From positions 1-64,000 of the forward strand of contig JAITOY010000047.1 of the NCBI GenBank assembly GCA_031289775.1: 64,000 nucleotides of DNA, in the 5' to 3' direction. The DNA comes from Synergistaceae bacterium. Lineage in GTDB: Bacteria > Synergistota > Synergistia > Synergistales > Synergistaceae. A program made the position numbers and the translations under genes. Below the pieces are notes generated by a model that worked only from the letters and a program-made list of their open reading frames with translations, had not been told where the DNA came from and did not search any database. The first letter of the stretch is position 1. Each line of letters begins with the position of its first letter. Shown here in pieces: positions 52,778 to 62,015 of this stretch.

Positions 52778-54127
52778 TCACTCGTGCGAAAAATCGACAA
52801 TATCCAAGGGTTCTATCCCCTCCGTCAAAAGTATACCTCTGATCTCGGATTTGGGGTTGATCAAAATTTCTCTTCCGACAAAATTTTTCCCGGCCTTGAC
52901 GTAAACCCTGATGTAGTGGGTCGTCCAGCCGGAGGCGAGCCCGCGTTCCGACTTCTCCACGAGCGCCGTGTCGCTCCTGCCTATCCATCTCGACGCGTAT
53001 CCTGACAACAGGCGCTCCGACAGGGCAACAGCCCTGGAGACGCGCTCCCTCACCGCTTGCTGGCCGGGACGACGCTCCATCGACGCTGCGTCCGTACCTG
53101 CTCGCGGCGAAAACGGGAAGACATGCACCCTGCCAAACCCAGCGGACTCGAGCAGCCCAAGACTGCGCCCGAACGCTTCGTCCGTCTCACCCGGAAAACC
53201 GGCTATGAGGTCGGTGGAAAGATGAACGTCGTCGCCCAATGTGCGGCGAACCGACCCGACGATCCGCGAAAAATCGGCCGAGTCATAACCCCTCCGCATC
53301 ATCCGCAGAACCGAGTCGTCCCCGCTCTGGAGCGGGATGTGCAGATGGCGGCAAAAGACAGGCGACTCCTTCATGGCACGCAGCAGGTCGCCGCCGACGG
53401 CGAAGGGCTCGATCGAACCGAGCCTGAGCCTCGCGAGGCCGGGGATGGACGAGACCAGGTCTATCAGGCCCGCGAGGTTTGTCCCGCCAAATTCGTACCC
53501 TCCGAGGTGTATGCCGGTCAGCAGCACCTCGACACACCCAGAGGCGATTACCCGGGATACCTCTTCGCGAACGTCGGCCGGGGCTCTGGACGTCTGGGCG
53601 CCGCGCAAGCGCGGCACCGCGCAGTAAGAGCAGCTTCTCGAACAGCCGTCCTGCACCTTCACGAAAGCCCTCGTCCCAATCCTTGGCCTGTCTAGAAAAA
53701 GCTCGTCCCACTGTTTATTTTCCGAGACGTCGTCCGCCCGAAGCGATAAAACCCCGGCGCGAACCGGCGCCTCGAACCATCCTTCGAGGGCGTCTGGTAT
53801 TTCCTGCTTCATTCTGTTGCCTACTACGATGTCCACCCCGAGGCGCGAGAGTTCTTCGTCGTCAAGCTCCTGCGCCGAACAGCCGCACGCCACGATGACG
53901 GCGGACGGATTCGCCCGCCGCGCCCTGCGCAACAGCTTTCTCGTCTTCGCGTCGGCGACCGACGTCACTGAACAGGTGAATAAAAACACAATGTCCGGCG
54001 AACCGGGGTATGGGGTAAAGAGAGCCCCTCTGCGTTCGAGCATGGAGACTACGGCGTCGGCCTCGTAGTGGTTCGTCCTGCATCCAAGGGCAACTACGGA
54101 GAACGTGCGCCCGGTTATTGCGCTCAC
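52778..54127 (-). CDS. mtaB: tRNA t6A37 methylthiotransferase MtaB
   Basis: A 449-residue radical SAM enzyme from GTG 54127, which overlaps the rsmE stop (GTGA). The N-terminal methylthiotransferase domain carries Cys in ALGCRTN, FTCSVT and ACGCSAQ; the radical SAM cluster is CSRSCSYCAVP; a TRAM domain closes the protein. The e-MtaB type adds a methylthio group to t6A37 of tRNA. The order prmA-rsmE-mtaB is conserved in Firmicutes. Confidence 0.93.
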   Translation of the reverse strand: MSAITGRTFSVVALGCRTNHYEADAVVSMLERRGALFTPYPGSPDIVFLFTCSVTSVADAKTRKLLRRARRANPSAVIVACGCSAQELDDEELSRLGVDIVVGNRMKQEIPDALEGWFEAPVRAGVLSLRADDVSENKQWDELFLDRPRIGTRAFVKVQDGCSRSCSYCAVPRLRGAQTSRAPADVREEVSRVIASGCVEVLLTGIHLGGYEFGGTNLAGLIDLVSSIPGLARLRLGSIEPFAVGGDLLRAMKESPVFCRHLHIPLQSGDDSVLRMMRRGYDSADFSRIVGSVRRTLGDDVHLSTDLIAGFPGETDEAFGRSLGLLESAGFGRVHVFPFSPRAGTDAASMERRPGQQAVRERVSRAVALSERLLSGYASRWIGRSDTALVEKSERGLASGWTTHYIRVYVKAGKNFVGREILINPKSEIRGILLTEGIEPLDIVDFSHE

Positions 54128-54840
54128 GACAGGCGAAACCACCCACAGCCGACGATGACGGCCGTAGAGGAGCGCAGCACCCCGGCGCCGAGGCCAACCG
54201 GCCTGAAATTATTTTCAAGGAGCAGCGAGACCTCGCCCTCAGTCCAGTCTCCCTCCGGGCCTACGGCAAAGGCAACATCCCGCGCCCCGGACGCCTCCGA
54301 TATCGGACGCGCCTCGGACGAGAGGAAGGCCGCGTATCTCGCCTCCGGGAACTCGGACCATTCTAGAGCGGCTGGCAAAATGGGCTCGCGCAATTTCGTG
54401 ACACTCGGATAACCGGAGACCTTCGAGCCCTCGTCGAGAATTCGCCGCCAGCGAGCCATTTTCTTCGGAAACTCTCCGGCAGATAACCTCGGAACAGAGC
54501 GTTCGCACAAGAGCGGAAACATTTCGTACACTCCGAGCTCGGCCGCCGCTCGCAACGCCGCGTCGAACTGCTCCGATTTGAGCAGCCCAACGAGAAGGAC
54601 GACCCTTCTACCCGCGCAACGAGTTTCCGACGATCCAACCGTCCTGAGACGGAGCCCGTCCAGTTTTTCGAGCCTCATCAGGAGATTGTGGCCGCCTTCA
54701 TCAGGAAGCAGCCCCTCTATCATGGCGCCTTCGTAACAACGAAGCGACTTTACCAGATGGCGGGCCTGTCCCGAGTCGAGCCTCCAGACGTCAGCGCTTT
54801 CGCGCTCACATAGCTCAAGCCTGATTTTGGGCAGCGACAC
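54124..54840 (-). CDS. rsmE: 16S rRNA m3U1498 methyltransferase RsmE
   Basis: A 238-residue SPOUT methyltransferase. The N-terminal PUA-like domain (RHLVKSLRCYEGAMIEGLLPDEGG) and C-terminal knotted SAM site (VAFAVGPEGDWTEGEVSLLLENNFRPVGLGAGVLRSSTAVI) match RsmE. It methylates U1498 of 16S rRNA. Start: GTG 54840, GGGAGG upstream, 26 nt inside prmA. Confidence 0.94.
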   Translation of the reverse strand: MSLPKIRLELCERESADVWRLDSGQARHLVKSLRCYEGAMIEGLLPDEGGHNLLMRLEKLDGLRLRTVGSSETRCAGRRVVLLVGLLKSEQFDAALRAAAELGVYEMFPLLCERSVPRLSAGEFPKKMARWRRILDEGSKVSGYPSVTKLREPILPAALEWSEFPEARYAAFLSSEARPISEASGARDVAFAVGPEGDWTEGEVSLLLENNFRPVGLGAGVLRSSTAVIVGCGWFRLS

Positions 54841-55711
54841 CCCACCAGTCCTCCCGCTGTAATTCTTCTAAGACAACCAGCCCAGCGCCGGCGAGCGCCG
54901 CGAGAAAAACTTCGCGCTCCCTCTCTATCATGCCGGAAAAAATGGCCGTCGCCCCGGGCCTCAGTACCTTCCTGACATCCGGCAGCATTTGGATGAGGGG
55001 GTCGATCAGTATGTTCGCGAGCACGAGGTCGAAACCGTCGCCAACGTCGCTCAACAGGTCGCCGACCTCGAGCTTCACCCTCTCCATGTCCACTCCGTTA
55101 AGCTCGAAGTTGTTCCTGACCTCGCCGAGTACAGCCGGGTCGAGATCCCGTGAGACGATCCTCCTCGCGCCAAATTTTATCGCGGCGATCGTGAGGATTC
55201 CGGAACCGGTTCCCACGTCGATGACGTCGCTCGCGCCGGATCCGTCGGCCTCGCGCGCGGCAAAATAACGCTCCAGCAGCTCGAGGATCAGCTGCGTGCT
55301 CTCGTGATAACCTGTGCCAAAAGCGCTGCCTGGGTTGATGTAAAGCGGTATTCTGCCCTCGGGCTCCTTGCCCCTGTGCCAGGGCGCCATCACGACGAGG
55401 CTTTTCCCAACCTCCAGAGGCGGGAACGCGTCCTCGCTCTGACGCGACCAGGGCTGGTTCTCTATCTTCCCCATATCCTCTATCCTGATCTCGCTCCACG
55501 GCTCCAGCGCGTCGAGAAGGCGGTTTCTCCAGTGGGACAAATCCTCGTCGGAGCGATAATATATGCGCATCCTCGTGCCGTTCGGCAGCTCCTGTACCTC
55601 GGTACCAATGCTGCCTGTAATTTCAGCGGCCGAGTACAAAATTTCCTCGCACTCCCGCGAGTCGACCGCGCCGCGGTCAAGAACCGTTATGTACCACCAA
55701 TAACTCCCCAT
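54815..55711 (-). CDS. prmA: Ribosomal protein L11 methyltransferase PrmA
   Basis: A 298-residue SAM methyltransferase. The N-terminal substrate-recognition domain precedes the Rossmann domain with INPGSAFGTGYHESTQLILELLE, DVGTGSGILTIAAIKFGA and LVLANILIDPLI, all typical of PrmA. It trimethylates ribosomal protein L11. It follows dnaJ after 110 nt in the conserved dnaK block. GGGAGGCG precedes the ATG. Confidence 0.94.
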   Translation of the reverse strand: MGSYWWYITVLDRGAVDSRECEEILYSAAEITGSIGTEVQELPNGTRMRIYYRSDEDLSHWRNRLLDALEPWSEIRIEDMGKIENQPWSRQSEDAFPPLEVGKSLVVMAPWHRGKEPEGRIPLYINPGSAFGTGYHESTQLILELLERYFAAREADGSGASDVIDVGTGSGILTIAAIKFGARRIVSRDLDPAVLGEVRNNFELNGVDMERVKLEVGDLLSDVGDGFDLVLANILIDPLIQMLPDVRKVLRPGATAIFSGMIEREREVFLAALAGAGLVVLEELQREDWWGVAAQNQA

Positions 55712-55821
55712 GCCGCAACGCCTCCCAAAAAGAATTTATGATCATGAAAAAATTTGGAGAGAAGGCCAGACGCCGCCTTCCCTCCATTCTACATCATTTC
55801 TATTTTTAGGAACACCGCGTA

Positions 55822-56976
55822 TTACTGCCCAGCGAACTTGTTCTTTATCCTTCCAAACAGCCCCTTGTCCTCGGCGACCTCCACCTTCATCTCCGAAGCC
55901 AGCTCCGTCAAAAGCTCCTTCGCCCTGTCGGAGAGGTTCTTCGGGACGTTCACCCTTACGTGAATATGCAGATCCCCGTTGCCGCTCCCGCCGAGCTTCG
56001 GCATTCCGCGGTTTTTTATGCGGAGTACGGAGCCCGGTTGTGTCCCGTCAGGGATATCCAGCTTCTCGATGCCGTCGAACGTCGGAATGGAGACTGTCGC
56101 GCCAAGCGCAGCCTGCGGGATCGCTATGTCGACCCTCGCGTGGAGATCCGTGCCGTCGCGCTGAAACCTGCTGTCCGGCTCGACTTCGAGCACGATGAAC
56201 AGGTCGCCGGAGGGCCCGCCGTTCCTGCCAGCCTCGCCTTCGCCGCCAATTCGCAGCCTCGTTCCCGTGTCAACGCCAGGCGGGATTTTGACGTCGAGCT
56301 TCCGGCGCCGCCGCACCCTGCCCTCGCCCCCGCACTCGCCACAGGGAGTTTTTATTATCTTCCCTGTGTTCTTGCACTGGAGGCAAGGGACGACCTGTAT
56401 CATAGAGCCGAATGGCGTACGCGTCGCCCGCTCGACCTGACCGCTCCCTCCGCAGGCCGGGCATGTCTCCGCACTCGTCCCAGGTTTGGCTCCGCTGCCG
56501 GAACAGTTGGGACAGTTCTCCTCGCGCGGCGCCTCGACTTCATGCGACGCTCCCTTATACGCCGTCTCGAGCGTTATCCTCATGGACATCTCAAGGTCAG
56601 AGCCGCGGCGCGGGGCGTTTGGGTTCGAACGGCCCCGGCTCTTGCCTCCTCCGAAGAAGCTGTCGAAGATGTCTCCGAAGATGTCTCCGCCCATGCCGCC
56701 GAACGGATCCCTCCCGCCGAAACCGCCAGGCGCGCCTCCCGCCATGTCACCAACGAAACCGAATTGGTCGTACTGCGACCTCTTCTGCGCGTCGCTCAGG
56801 ATGTCGTGAGCTTCGTTTATCTCCTTAAATTTCTTTTCGGCGTCGTTATTGCCAGGGTTGGCGTCCGGATGGTACTTCCGGGCTAGCTTCCTGTACGCCT
56901 TTTTTATTTCGTCCGCGGTAGCGCTCTTCGGCACTCCCAGAATTTCATAGTAATCTTTCTTGCCGGGCGCTGCCAC
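55822..56976 (-). CDS. dnaJ: Chaperone protein DnaJ
   Basis: A 384-residue type I J protein. J domain ([31 protein letters not shown]), Gly/Phe-rich linker ([21 protein letters not shown]), four CxxCxGxG-like zinc motifs ([42 protein letters not shown]) and the C-terminal client-binding domains are all present. GTG 56976 is preferred (GAGG 8 nt upstream). It works with DnaK. Confidence 0.97.
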   Translation of the reverse strand: MAAPGKKDYYEILGVPKSATADEIKKAYRKLARKYHPDANPGNNDAEKKFKEINEAHDILSDAQKRSQYDQFGFVGDMAGGAPGGFGGRDPFGGMGGDIFGDIFDSFFGGGKSRGRSNPNAPRRGSDLEMSMRITLETAYKGASHEVEAPREENCPNCSGSGAKPGTSAETCPACGGSGQVERATRTPFGSMIQVVPCLQCKNTGKIIKTPCGECGGEGRVRRRRKLDVKIPPGVDTGTRLRIGGEGEAGRNGGPSGDLFIVLEVEPDSRFQRDGTDLHARVDIAIPQAALGATVSIPTFDGIEKLDIPDGTQPGSVLRIKNRGMPKLGGSGNGDLHIHVRVNVPKNLSDRAKELLTELASEMKVEVAEDKGLFGRIKNKFAGQ

Positions 56977-57037
56977 GGCACTCACCTCTTCGTCCTTGTC
57001 TTATCTACAACAAACAAGGCTTCTTATTCTAATTCTT

Positions 57038-57085
57038 ATTCCAAGGTTGAGTCAAATAAAAGCATCTTTGACTCAACCTTGGAAT
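57038..57085 (-). repeat. Large hairpin between dnaK and dnaJ (family B repeat)
   Basis: Perfect 19-bp arms (ATTCCAAGGTTGAGTCAAA and complement) around a 10-nt loop, ending on the first base of the dnaK stop codon. Downstream on the minus strand is AATAAGAATTAGAATAAG, not a T-run, so it may slow decay or cause partial termination. The arms resemble those of the 86-bp repeats at 6848 and 7690. Confidence 0.8.
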
Positions 57086-58926
57086 TATTTGTCGCCGGAC
57101 TCCGTGAAATCCGCGTCCACTGTCGGCCCGCTCGGGTCGCGCACGTCCCCCGCGCCTTCAGACGACGCGGCCTCCTGCCCCTGCTGGGCTTCGGCGTAGA
57201 CCTTCTCGGCAATTGGGTGCATCGCGGTGGCGAGCTCGTCCCTGGCCTTGATGATCGCAGCGACATCGTCCGACTTGATCGCCTCGCGAAGCGCGGATAT
57301 TCTGGCATCCACCTCGGCGCGCTCGACCTCGGTAACTTTGTCTCCCAGATCTTTCAGCGACTTCTCAGCATTATACACGAACGAGTCCGCCTCATTGCGA
57401 GCCTCTATGAGCTCTTTTCTCCGCTTGTCCTCGTCCTCGTGGCTCTCCGCGTCCCTGCGCATCTTATCTATGTCGGATTCCGACAAGCGCGACGACTGGA
57501 TGGTGATGTGCTGGGCCTTGCCAGTGCCCTTGTCCTTTGCGGTCACGTTGACTATGCCGTTCGCGTCGATGTCGAACGTGACCTCTACCTGCGGGATGCC
57601 CCTCGGCGCCGGCAGGATGCCGTCTAGTGTGAACTTGCCGAGCGTGACGTTGTCCGAGGCCATTGCGCGCTCGCCCTGAAGGACGTGTACCTCCACCTGC
57701 GGCTGGTTGTCAGACGCAGTGGTGAACACCTGATTTCTCGAGGCCGGTATCGCGGTGTTGCGCTCGATGATTTTCGTGAAAACGCCGCCCATTGTCTCGA
57801 GACCCAGAGAAAGGGGCGTGACGTCCACGAGGACTATGTCCTTGTGTTCGCCCGACAAGACCGCGCCCTGCAGAGCCGCGCCTATCGCGACGCACTCGTC
57901 CGGGTTGATGCCCTTCGTCGGATCCTTGTCGAGCAGATCCTTGACCTTCTTCTGCACCATCGGCATACGGGTCGAACCGCCTACGAGGAGTATTTTGTCC
58001 ACGTCGGCCGACTTGAGCCCGGCGTCGGCGAGCGCGGACTTCGTCGGTTTGACGACGCGGTCGAGCAGATCCCTCGTGAGATCCTCGAATTTCGCCCTCG
58101 TGAGGGTGAGCTCAAGATGTTTCGGCCCGTTCTGATCGGCCGTTATAAACGGCAGGGATATCGTGGTCTCCGCCATGGAGGAAAGCTCGACCTTCGCCTT
58201 CTCCGCCGCCTCTCTGAGCCGCTGAACAGCCATGCGATCCTTCCGCAGATCAACGCCGTCGTTCTTTTTGAACTCCTCGGACATCCAGTCGACTATCTTG
58301 TTGTCCCAGTCGTCGCCGCCGAGCATGTTGTCGCCGGACGTTGCCAGAACCTCGAACACGCCGTCGCCAACGTCGAGGATCGACACGTCGAACGTACCGC
58401 CGCCGAGGTCGAACACGAGTATCTTGTGCTCGCCCTCCTTGTCGGCCCCGTAAGCCAGGCAGGCGGCGGTCGGCTCGTTTATGACTCGCAGCACCTCGAG
58501 GCCGGCTATCGTTCCGGCGTCCTTTGTGGCCTGCCTCTGAGCGTCCGTGAAGTACGCGGGGCACGTGATGACGGCCTGAGCGACTGTCGTGCCGAGGTAC
58601 TCCTCCGCGTCCCGCTTCAGCTTCTGCAGAACCATCGCCGAGATCTCCTGGGGGCTGTAGCCCTTGTCGTCTATCTTGACCTTGTGATCCGTGCCCATCT
58701 TTCTTTTTATCGATATGACCGTGCGGTCAGTGTTGACTATGGCCTGACGCTTCGCGAGCTGCCCGACGAGCCGCTCGCCTTCCTTTGAGAACGCTACGAC
58801 CGACGGGGTTGTCCTGCTTCCCTCAGAGTTTGGTATGACGGTGATGTTATCCCCTTCCTTCACCGCCACGCAACTGTTTGTCGTTCCAAGGTCGATTCCT
58901 ATTACCTTTCCGGTTATTCTAGCCAT
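57085..58926 (-). CDS. dnaK: Chaperone protein DnaK
   Basis: A 613-residue Hsp70. [44 protein letters not shown], the inter-domain linker [11 protein letters not shown] and the full substrate domain and lid are present. GGAAGG precedes the ATG. It is heat-shock regulated with hrcA and grpE through the CIRCE upstream of hrcA. A hairpin follows its stop codon and may adjust dnaJ expression. Confidence 0.98.
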   Translation of the reverse strand: MARITGKVIGIDLGTTNSCVAVKEGDNITVIPNSEGSRTTPSVVAFSKEGERLVGQLAKRQAIVNTDRTVISIKRKMGTDHKVKIDDKGYSPQEISAMVLQKLKRDAEEYLGTTVAQAVITCPAYFTDAQRQATKDAGTIAGLEVLRVINEPTAACLAYGADKEGEHKILVFDLGGGTFDVSILDVGDGVFEVLATSGDNMLGGDDWDNKIVDWMSEEFKKNDGVDLRKDRMAVQRLREAAEKAKVELSSMAETTISLPFITADQNGPKHLELTLTRAKFEDLTRDLLDRVVKPTKSALADAGLKSADVDKILLVGGSTRMPMVQKKVKDLLDKDPTKGINPDECVAIGAALQGAVLSGEHKDIVLVDVTPLSLGLETMGGVFTKIIERNTAIPASRNQVFTTASDNQPQVEVHVLQGERAMASDNVTLGKFTLDGILPAPRGIPQVEVTFDIDANGIVNVTAKDKGTGKAQHITIQSSRLSESDIDKMRRDAESHEDEDKRRKELIEARNEADSFVYNAEKSLKDLGDKVTEVERAEVDARISALREAIKSDDVAAIIKARDELATAMHPIAEKVYAEAQQGQEAASSEGAGDVRDPSGPTVDADFTESGDK

Positions 58927-58974
58927 TAAAGATTACCTTCCTTCCAAATTTTTATAAGAGAGTTGACATATATA

Positions 58975-59012
58975 AAGAAACGCTGATTTGTCGTCAAAGG
59001 CCCAAATGGCAA
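58975..59012 (+). repeat. Dispersed repeat family A copy
   Basis: AAAGAAACGCTGATTTGTCG followed by AAAGGCCCAAATGG, between grpE and dnaK. Both blocks of the family are recognisable. Confidence 0.55.
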
Positions 59013-59037
59013 AGATTAAAAGCCAAAATTCAAGAAA

Positions 59038-59673
59038 TCAGGGGCGCTTTCCGATCTTGACCCTCGCGGCGCGGAGAACCTTCTCGCCAAGCCTGTAACC
59101 CTTACTCAGCTCCTCGAGAATCTTTCCGTCCTCGCCGTCCTCGACCTCAACCGCCATCACGGCCTCGTGAAGCGAAGGGTCGAACGGGCAGTTCGTGTCG
59201 ATAACCTCGAGCCCAAGCCCGCGAAGAACCCCGAAAAATTGCCTCTGCACCATCGACACCCCTTTATATATGGGGGAGTCCGTGTCGGAGATGGCCTGGA
59301 GCGTCCTGTCGAGGTTGTCTATAACAGGTATGAGGGCGTCGACCGTGCCTTCGGCGACGAGAACCCTGTCGCGAGCGCGGTCGCGCTCTATCCTTGTCCT
59401 GAAGTTGTAAAAGTCAGCCTTGGCGCGGGCCGCCTCTTCCCTATATATCGCGGTCTCGGCTTGAGCCTCGTCGAGTTGCTTCCTCAGCTCTTCTATTTTG
59501 CCCTCGAGTTCGCCTGTATCGGGCGCCTCCTCGTTTTTTTCAGTGTCGTTCGTCCCCTCTGCCGCTTTCGCCCTCGCTTCGTCGCTCACATTTACCTGAT
59601 CCGAACCCGAGGCTTCCTTCTCGCGCGAATGGCGCTCCGCACGCTGCCCGGCGCCGTTCTTTCCAGCCGACAT
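59038..59673 (-). CDS. grpE: Nucleotide exchange factor GrpE
   Basis: A 211-residue protein from ATG 59673 (GGGAGG 6 nt upstream). The acidic disordered N-terminus (residues 1-60) is followed by the long coiled coil (KIEELRKQLDEAQAETAIYREEAARAKADFYNFRTRIERDRARD) and the C-terminal beta wing (PSLHEAVMAVEVEDGEDGKILEELSKGYRLGEKVLRAARVKIG). It releases ADP from DnaK. It overlaps no gene but is 1 nt from hrcA. Confidence 0.96.
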   Translation of the reverse strand: MSAGKNGAGQRAERHSREKEASGSDQVNVSDEARAKAAEGTNDTEKNEEAPDTGELEGKIEELRKQLDEAQAETAIYREEAARAKADFYNFRTRIERDRARDRVLVAEGTVDALIPVIDNLDRTLQAISDTDSPIYKGVSMVQRQFFGVLRGLGLEVIDTNCPFDPSLHEAVMAVEVEDGEDGKILEELSKGYRLGEKVLRAARVKIGKRP

Positions 59674-59674
59674 T

Positions 59675-60703
59675 TTATCCCTCCCTTTCATTTTCGCCGG
59701 AGCAGTCGACCAAATCCCGCATCACCCTATCCAGCACTGAAATAACCTTCTCGTAGTTCATCCTCTTTGGCCCAATGACGCCAAGCATGGTTCTCTGACC
59801 CCCCGAGATGGACGACGAGAGCACTACGGCGCAGTTCTCCATCTCGGGCACGTCGTTCTCCTCGCCTATCATCACGCCAATGCCTTCCCTCGTGCCAAAC
59901 TTTCGCAGGAGGTCGACGAGGCCGTCCTCCTGCTCCAGGATCGAAAAAAGCGCCCTGAAACGGCCCATGTCGTGAAAGTCAGGGATGTTAAAAAGGTTCA
60001 CGAGCGACCCGGTGAATATCTTCGTATGATCCCCGGCCAATAGTCTGTCGAGCTCGTCGAGAGCGTTGCGGCATGACTCGGCATACCTCCCCAGCTCCTG
60101 CGCGATGTAATTCTGCAAAATGAGACGAACTTCGCCCCATTCGTGTCCCTCGAGCGTGTTTATCCTTCTCGCCAGATCCTGCAGAGACTCCTGCGAGAGG
60201 TCGTAGGGCATTCCTATCATCTTGTGGTGCACTATGCCCCCGTCGAGCACGACGAGCAGCAACACGTTCGACGTGTCTACCCTGATAAAATCTATCTTGC
60301 TGAGGCGGGCCTCCCTCAACTGGGTTACGGCCGCCACGCCGACGTAGGTCGAAAGCTGCGTAAGAAGCTCCGAAGCGGACGTGAGAGCCCCCCTCACGCC
60401 GTCCCTATGGGCTTTCAGGTTCTCGACCCACTCCCGGCTGCCCTGCTCCTTCGCCCGTCTGCGCTGCAGGACGGAGTCGACGAACAGGCGATACGCCCTC
60501 GTGGTGGGAACCCGCCCCGAGGAAGTATGAGGCTGCATAAGGTAGCCCATCTCCTCCAGATCCGCCATCTCGTTTCTGATGGTCGCCGCGCTCCGATCGG
60601 TGAGATAGCGCTTTGAAAGGGTTCGCGAGCCCACATGCTCGCCGCTCTCGATGAACTCGTAAACAACCGAGAGCAACACCTCTAACTGGCGTTCGGTCAG
60701 CAT
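59675..60703 (-). CDS. hrcA: Heat-shock repressor HrcA
   Basis: A 342-residue repressor. The N-terminal winged helix (RQLEVLLSVVYEFIESGEHVGSRTLSKRYLTDRSAATIRNEMADLEEMGYLMQPHTSSGRVPT) binds CIRCE; the GAF-like dimer domain ends in GVIGPKRMNYEKVISVLD. A CIRCE element lies 70 nt upstream, consistent with autoregulation. GAGGAGG precedes the ATG. It leads the operon to dnaK and dnaJ. Confidence 0.97.
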   Translation of the reverse strand: MLTERQLEVLLSVVYEFIESGEHVGSRTLSKRYLTDRSAATIRNEMADLEEMGYLMQPHTSSGRVPTTRAYRLFVDSVLQRRRAKEQGSREWVENLKAHRDGVRGALTSASELLTQLSTYVGVAAVTQLREARLSKIDFIRVDTSNVLLLVVLDGGIVHHKMIGMPYDLSQESLQDLARRINTLEGHEWGEVRLILQNYIAQELGRYAESCRNALDELDRLLAGDHTKIFTGSLVNLFNIPDFHDMGRFRALFSILEQEDGLVDLLRKFGTREGIGVMIGEENDVPEMENCAVVLSSSISGGQRTMLGVIGPKRMNYEKVISVLDRVMRDLVDCSGENEREG

Positions 60704-60772
60704 ATTATCAACCTCCTCACGGCGAATCCAGAATTAAGAAAAACCAGATTGCCGCGTTGCGAACTTACCTTA

Positions 60773-60799
60773 TTAGCACTCGTTTCAATCGAGTGCTAA
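60773..60799. promoter_or_regulatory. CIRCE element (HrcA operator)
   Basis: TTAGCACTC, 9 bp, GAGTGCTAA: the exact consensus. A partial second half-site, GCACTCG, follows at 60800-60806. It lies between the hrcA promoter and gene. Confidence 0.97.
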
Positions 60800-60818
60800 G
60801 CACTCGTTCAATAAAGAA

Positions 60819-60847
60819 AGATTATCAGTCTATCGCCTGATTGTCAA
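60819..60847 (-). promoter_or_regulatory. hrcA operon promoter
   Basis: Minus strand TTGACA (60842-60847). The -10 is either GATAAT (60821-60826, 15-bp spacing) or TAATCT (60819-60824, 17-bp spacing). CIRCE lies just downstream, over the expected start of transcription. Confidence 0.75.
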
Positions 60848-60887
60848 TACAAGTCAAATTATTTTTGACGAATATCTCTGGACGTTG

Positions 60888-60916
60888 GGGAAAGCTGATT
60901 TACGAAGGCATCCCGC
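60888..60916 (+). repeat. Dispersed repeat family A copy
   Basis: GGGAAAGCTGATTTACG followed by AAGGCATCCCG, between the hrcA promoter and the stop of the GH26-like gene. Confidence 0.45.
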
Positions 60917-60950
60917 GTTACCGAAGGGCTGTCACAGTCCATCAGCGTTT

Positions 60951-62015
60951 TTACCGCTCCTCCCAGTTTGCGATCGATATGAGATCCCTCGTGCCGTCGC
61001 GATATGCCTCCAGGCTCTCCGGGCTACTGTCGATCCCGAGCGCCGAGCTTGTTCCGTCCGGCCTTTTCATCTTGTTCCACCAGCTCGCCGCCCGCACTCG
61101 CGGGTATCTGCCGGCGTTTATGGACGTCATGGCGTTCCTTATCCAGGCGCTTTTGTCGCGCGTCACCGGCGAGTCGGACACTCCCATTTCGAGGATGGCC
61201 AGAGGCTTTGATTGGGAGAGGGCGCAGAGACCGGGGTAAATTTTCTTCATTATCTCGTCGAACGGCACGGCCGGAGCGTCGCCTCGCAGCCTCCCGTACA
61301 GGCTCGCGCCTATCCAGTCCACCCACTCGTCGCCGGGATAGTAATGGCTCGCTGAGTTCCACTCCGCCTTCGGAGCGCCTGCAGACGAAATGTGGAAGAC
61401 CCACGTGACGTCGAGCGCGCCCTGTTCGCGGAAAATCCGGACGACGCGCCGATATGTATCCCTGAAGCGCTCCGGCCCGTCCGGGCTGTTTTTTTCGCCG
61501 TATTTATCCTCGTCCCACCCGTTCCATGCCCCGCTCCACGGGAACCACGACCCGTTAGCCTCAGGCCCGAACTCCATCATAATCGGAAATCCGAGCGACC
61601 GCGCCTCATCGGCGCAGGCGCGCAGTTCGTCGTCGAACTCGCCGTCTAAAATTCGGGCGAGCGAATATCTCTCCTCCTGGACTCCCTGCTTCAACTCGCT
61701 CCAGGGCATTATCCCAACGAGAGGCACGACTCCCTCGGAGTGAAGAACCCGGCAGGCCTCCGCTGGAAATTTAATCCCGTTATCCCAGTGGAAACTGATA
61801 TAAGCCCAGACTATCTCCCCGGCGAGGTCCGTAAACGCCCTTATCCTGTCAGCCGTCACGTCGTCGTCCCGAAGCCCGAAGTCCGGGTGAGCCGAGCGAT
61901 ATACGCCCTCCTCCGGAGGGGCGAGAGACAGTGCCGCTTGCGCGCACCCATTGGACGCGATGAAGACGAGCGCAACGATGACGAGGGGACAGACCAGGGC
62001 GCGAAATTTCATCAC
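60951..62015 (-). CDS. Secreted GH26-like glycoside hydrolase
   Basis: A 354-residue exported protein with a signal peptide (LVCPLVIVALVFIASNGCAQA). The barrel shows GH26 features: WDNGIKFPAEACRVLHSEGVVPLVGIMPW, the acid/base region IMMEFGPEANGSWFPWSG, WIGASLYG, and the nucleophile Glu in LAILEMGVSD. GH26 enzymes cut beta-mannans and related glucans. The substrate is not certain. It overlaps the DedA gene upstream by 4 nt, so the two are coexpressed. Confidence 0.8.
   Translation of the reverse strand: MMKFRALVCPLVIVALVFIASNGCAQAALSLAPPEEGVYRSAHPDFGLRDDDVTADRIRAFTDLAGEIVWAYISFHWDNGIKFPAEACRVLHSEGVVPLVGIMPWSELKQGVQEERYSLARILDGEFDDELRACADEARSLGFPIMMEFGPEANGSWFPWSGAWNGWDEDKYGEKNSPDGPERFRDTYRRVVRIFREQGALDVTWVFHISSAGAPKAEWNSASHYYPGDEWVDWIGASLYGRLRGDAPAVPFDEIMKKIYPGLCALSQSKPLAILEMGVSDSPVTRDKSAWIRNAMTSINAGRYPRVRAASWWNKMKRPDGTSSALGIDSSPESLEAYRDGTRDLISIANWEER

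Noticed and set aside
57685-58788. A 367-codon frame antisense to dnaK
   Set aside because: Shadow of dnaK; no ribosome binding site or domain.
58962-58968. A TTGACA on the plus strand between grpE and dnaK
   Set aside because: No -10 at proper spacing, and no plus-strand gene follows.
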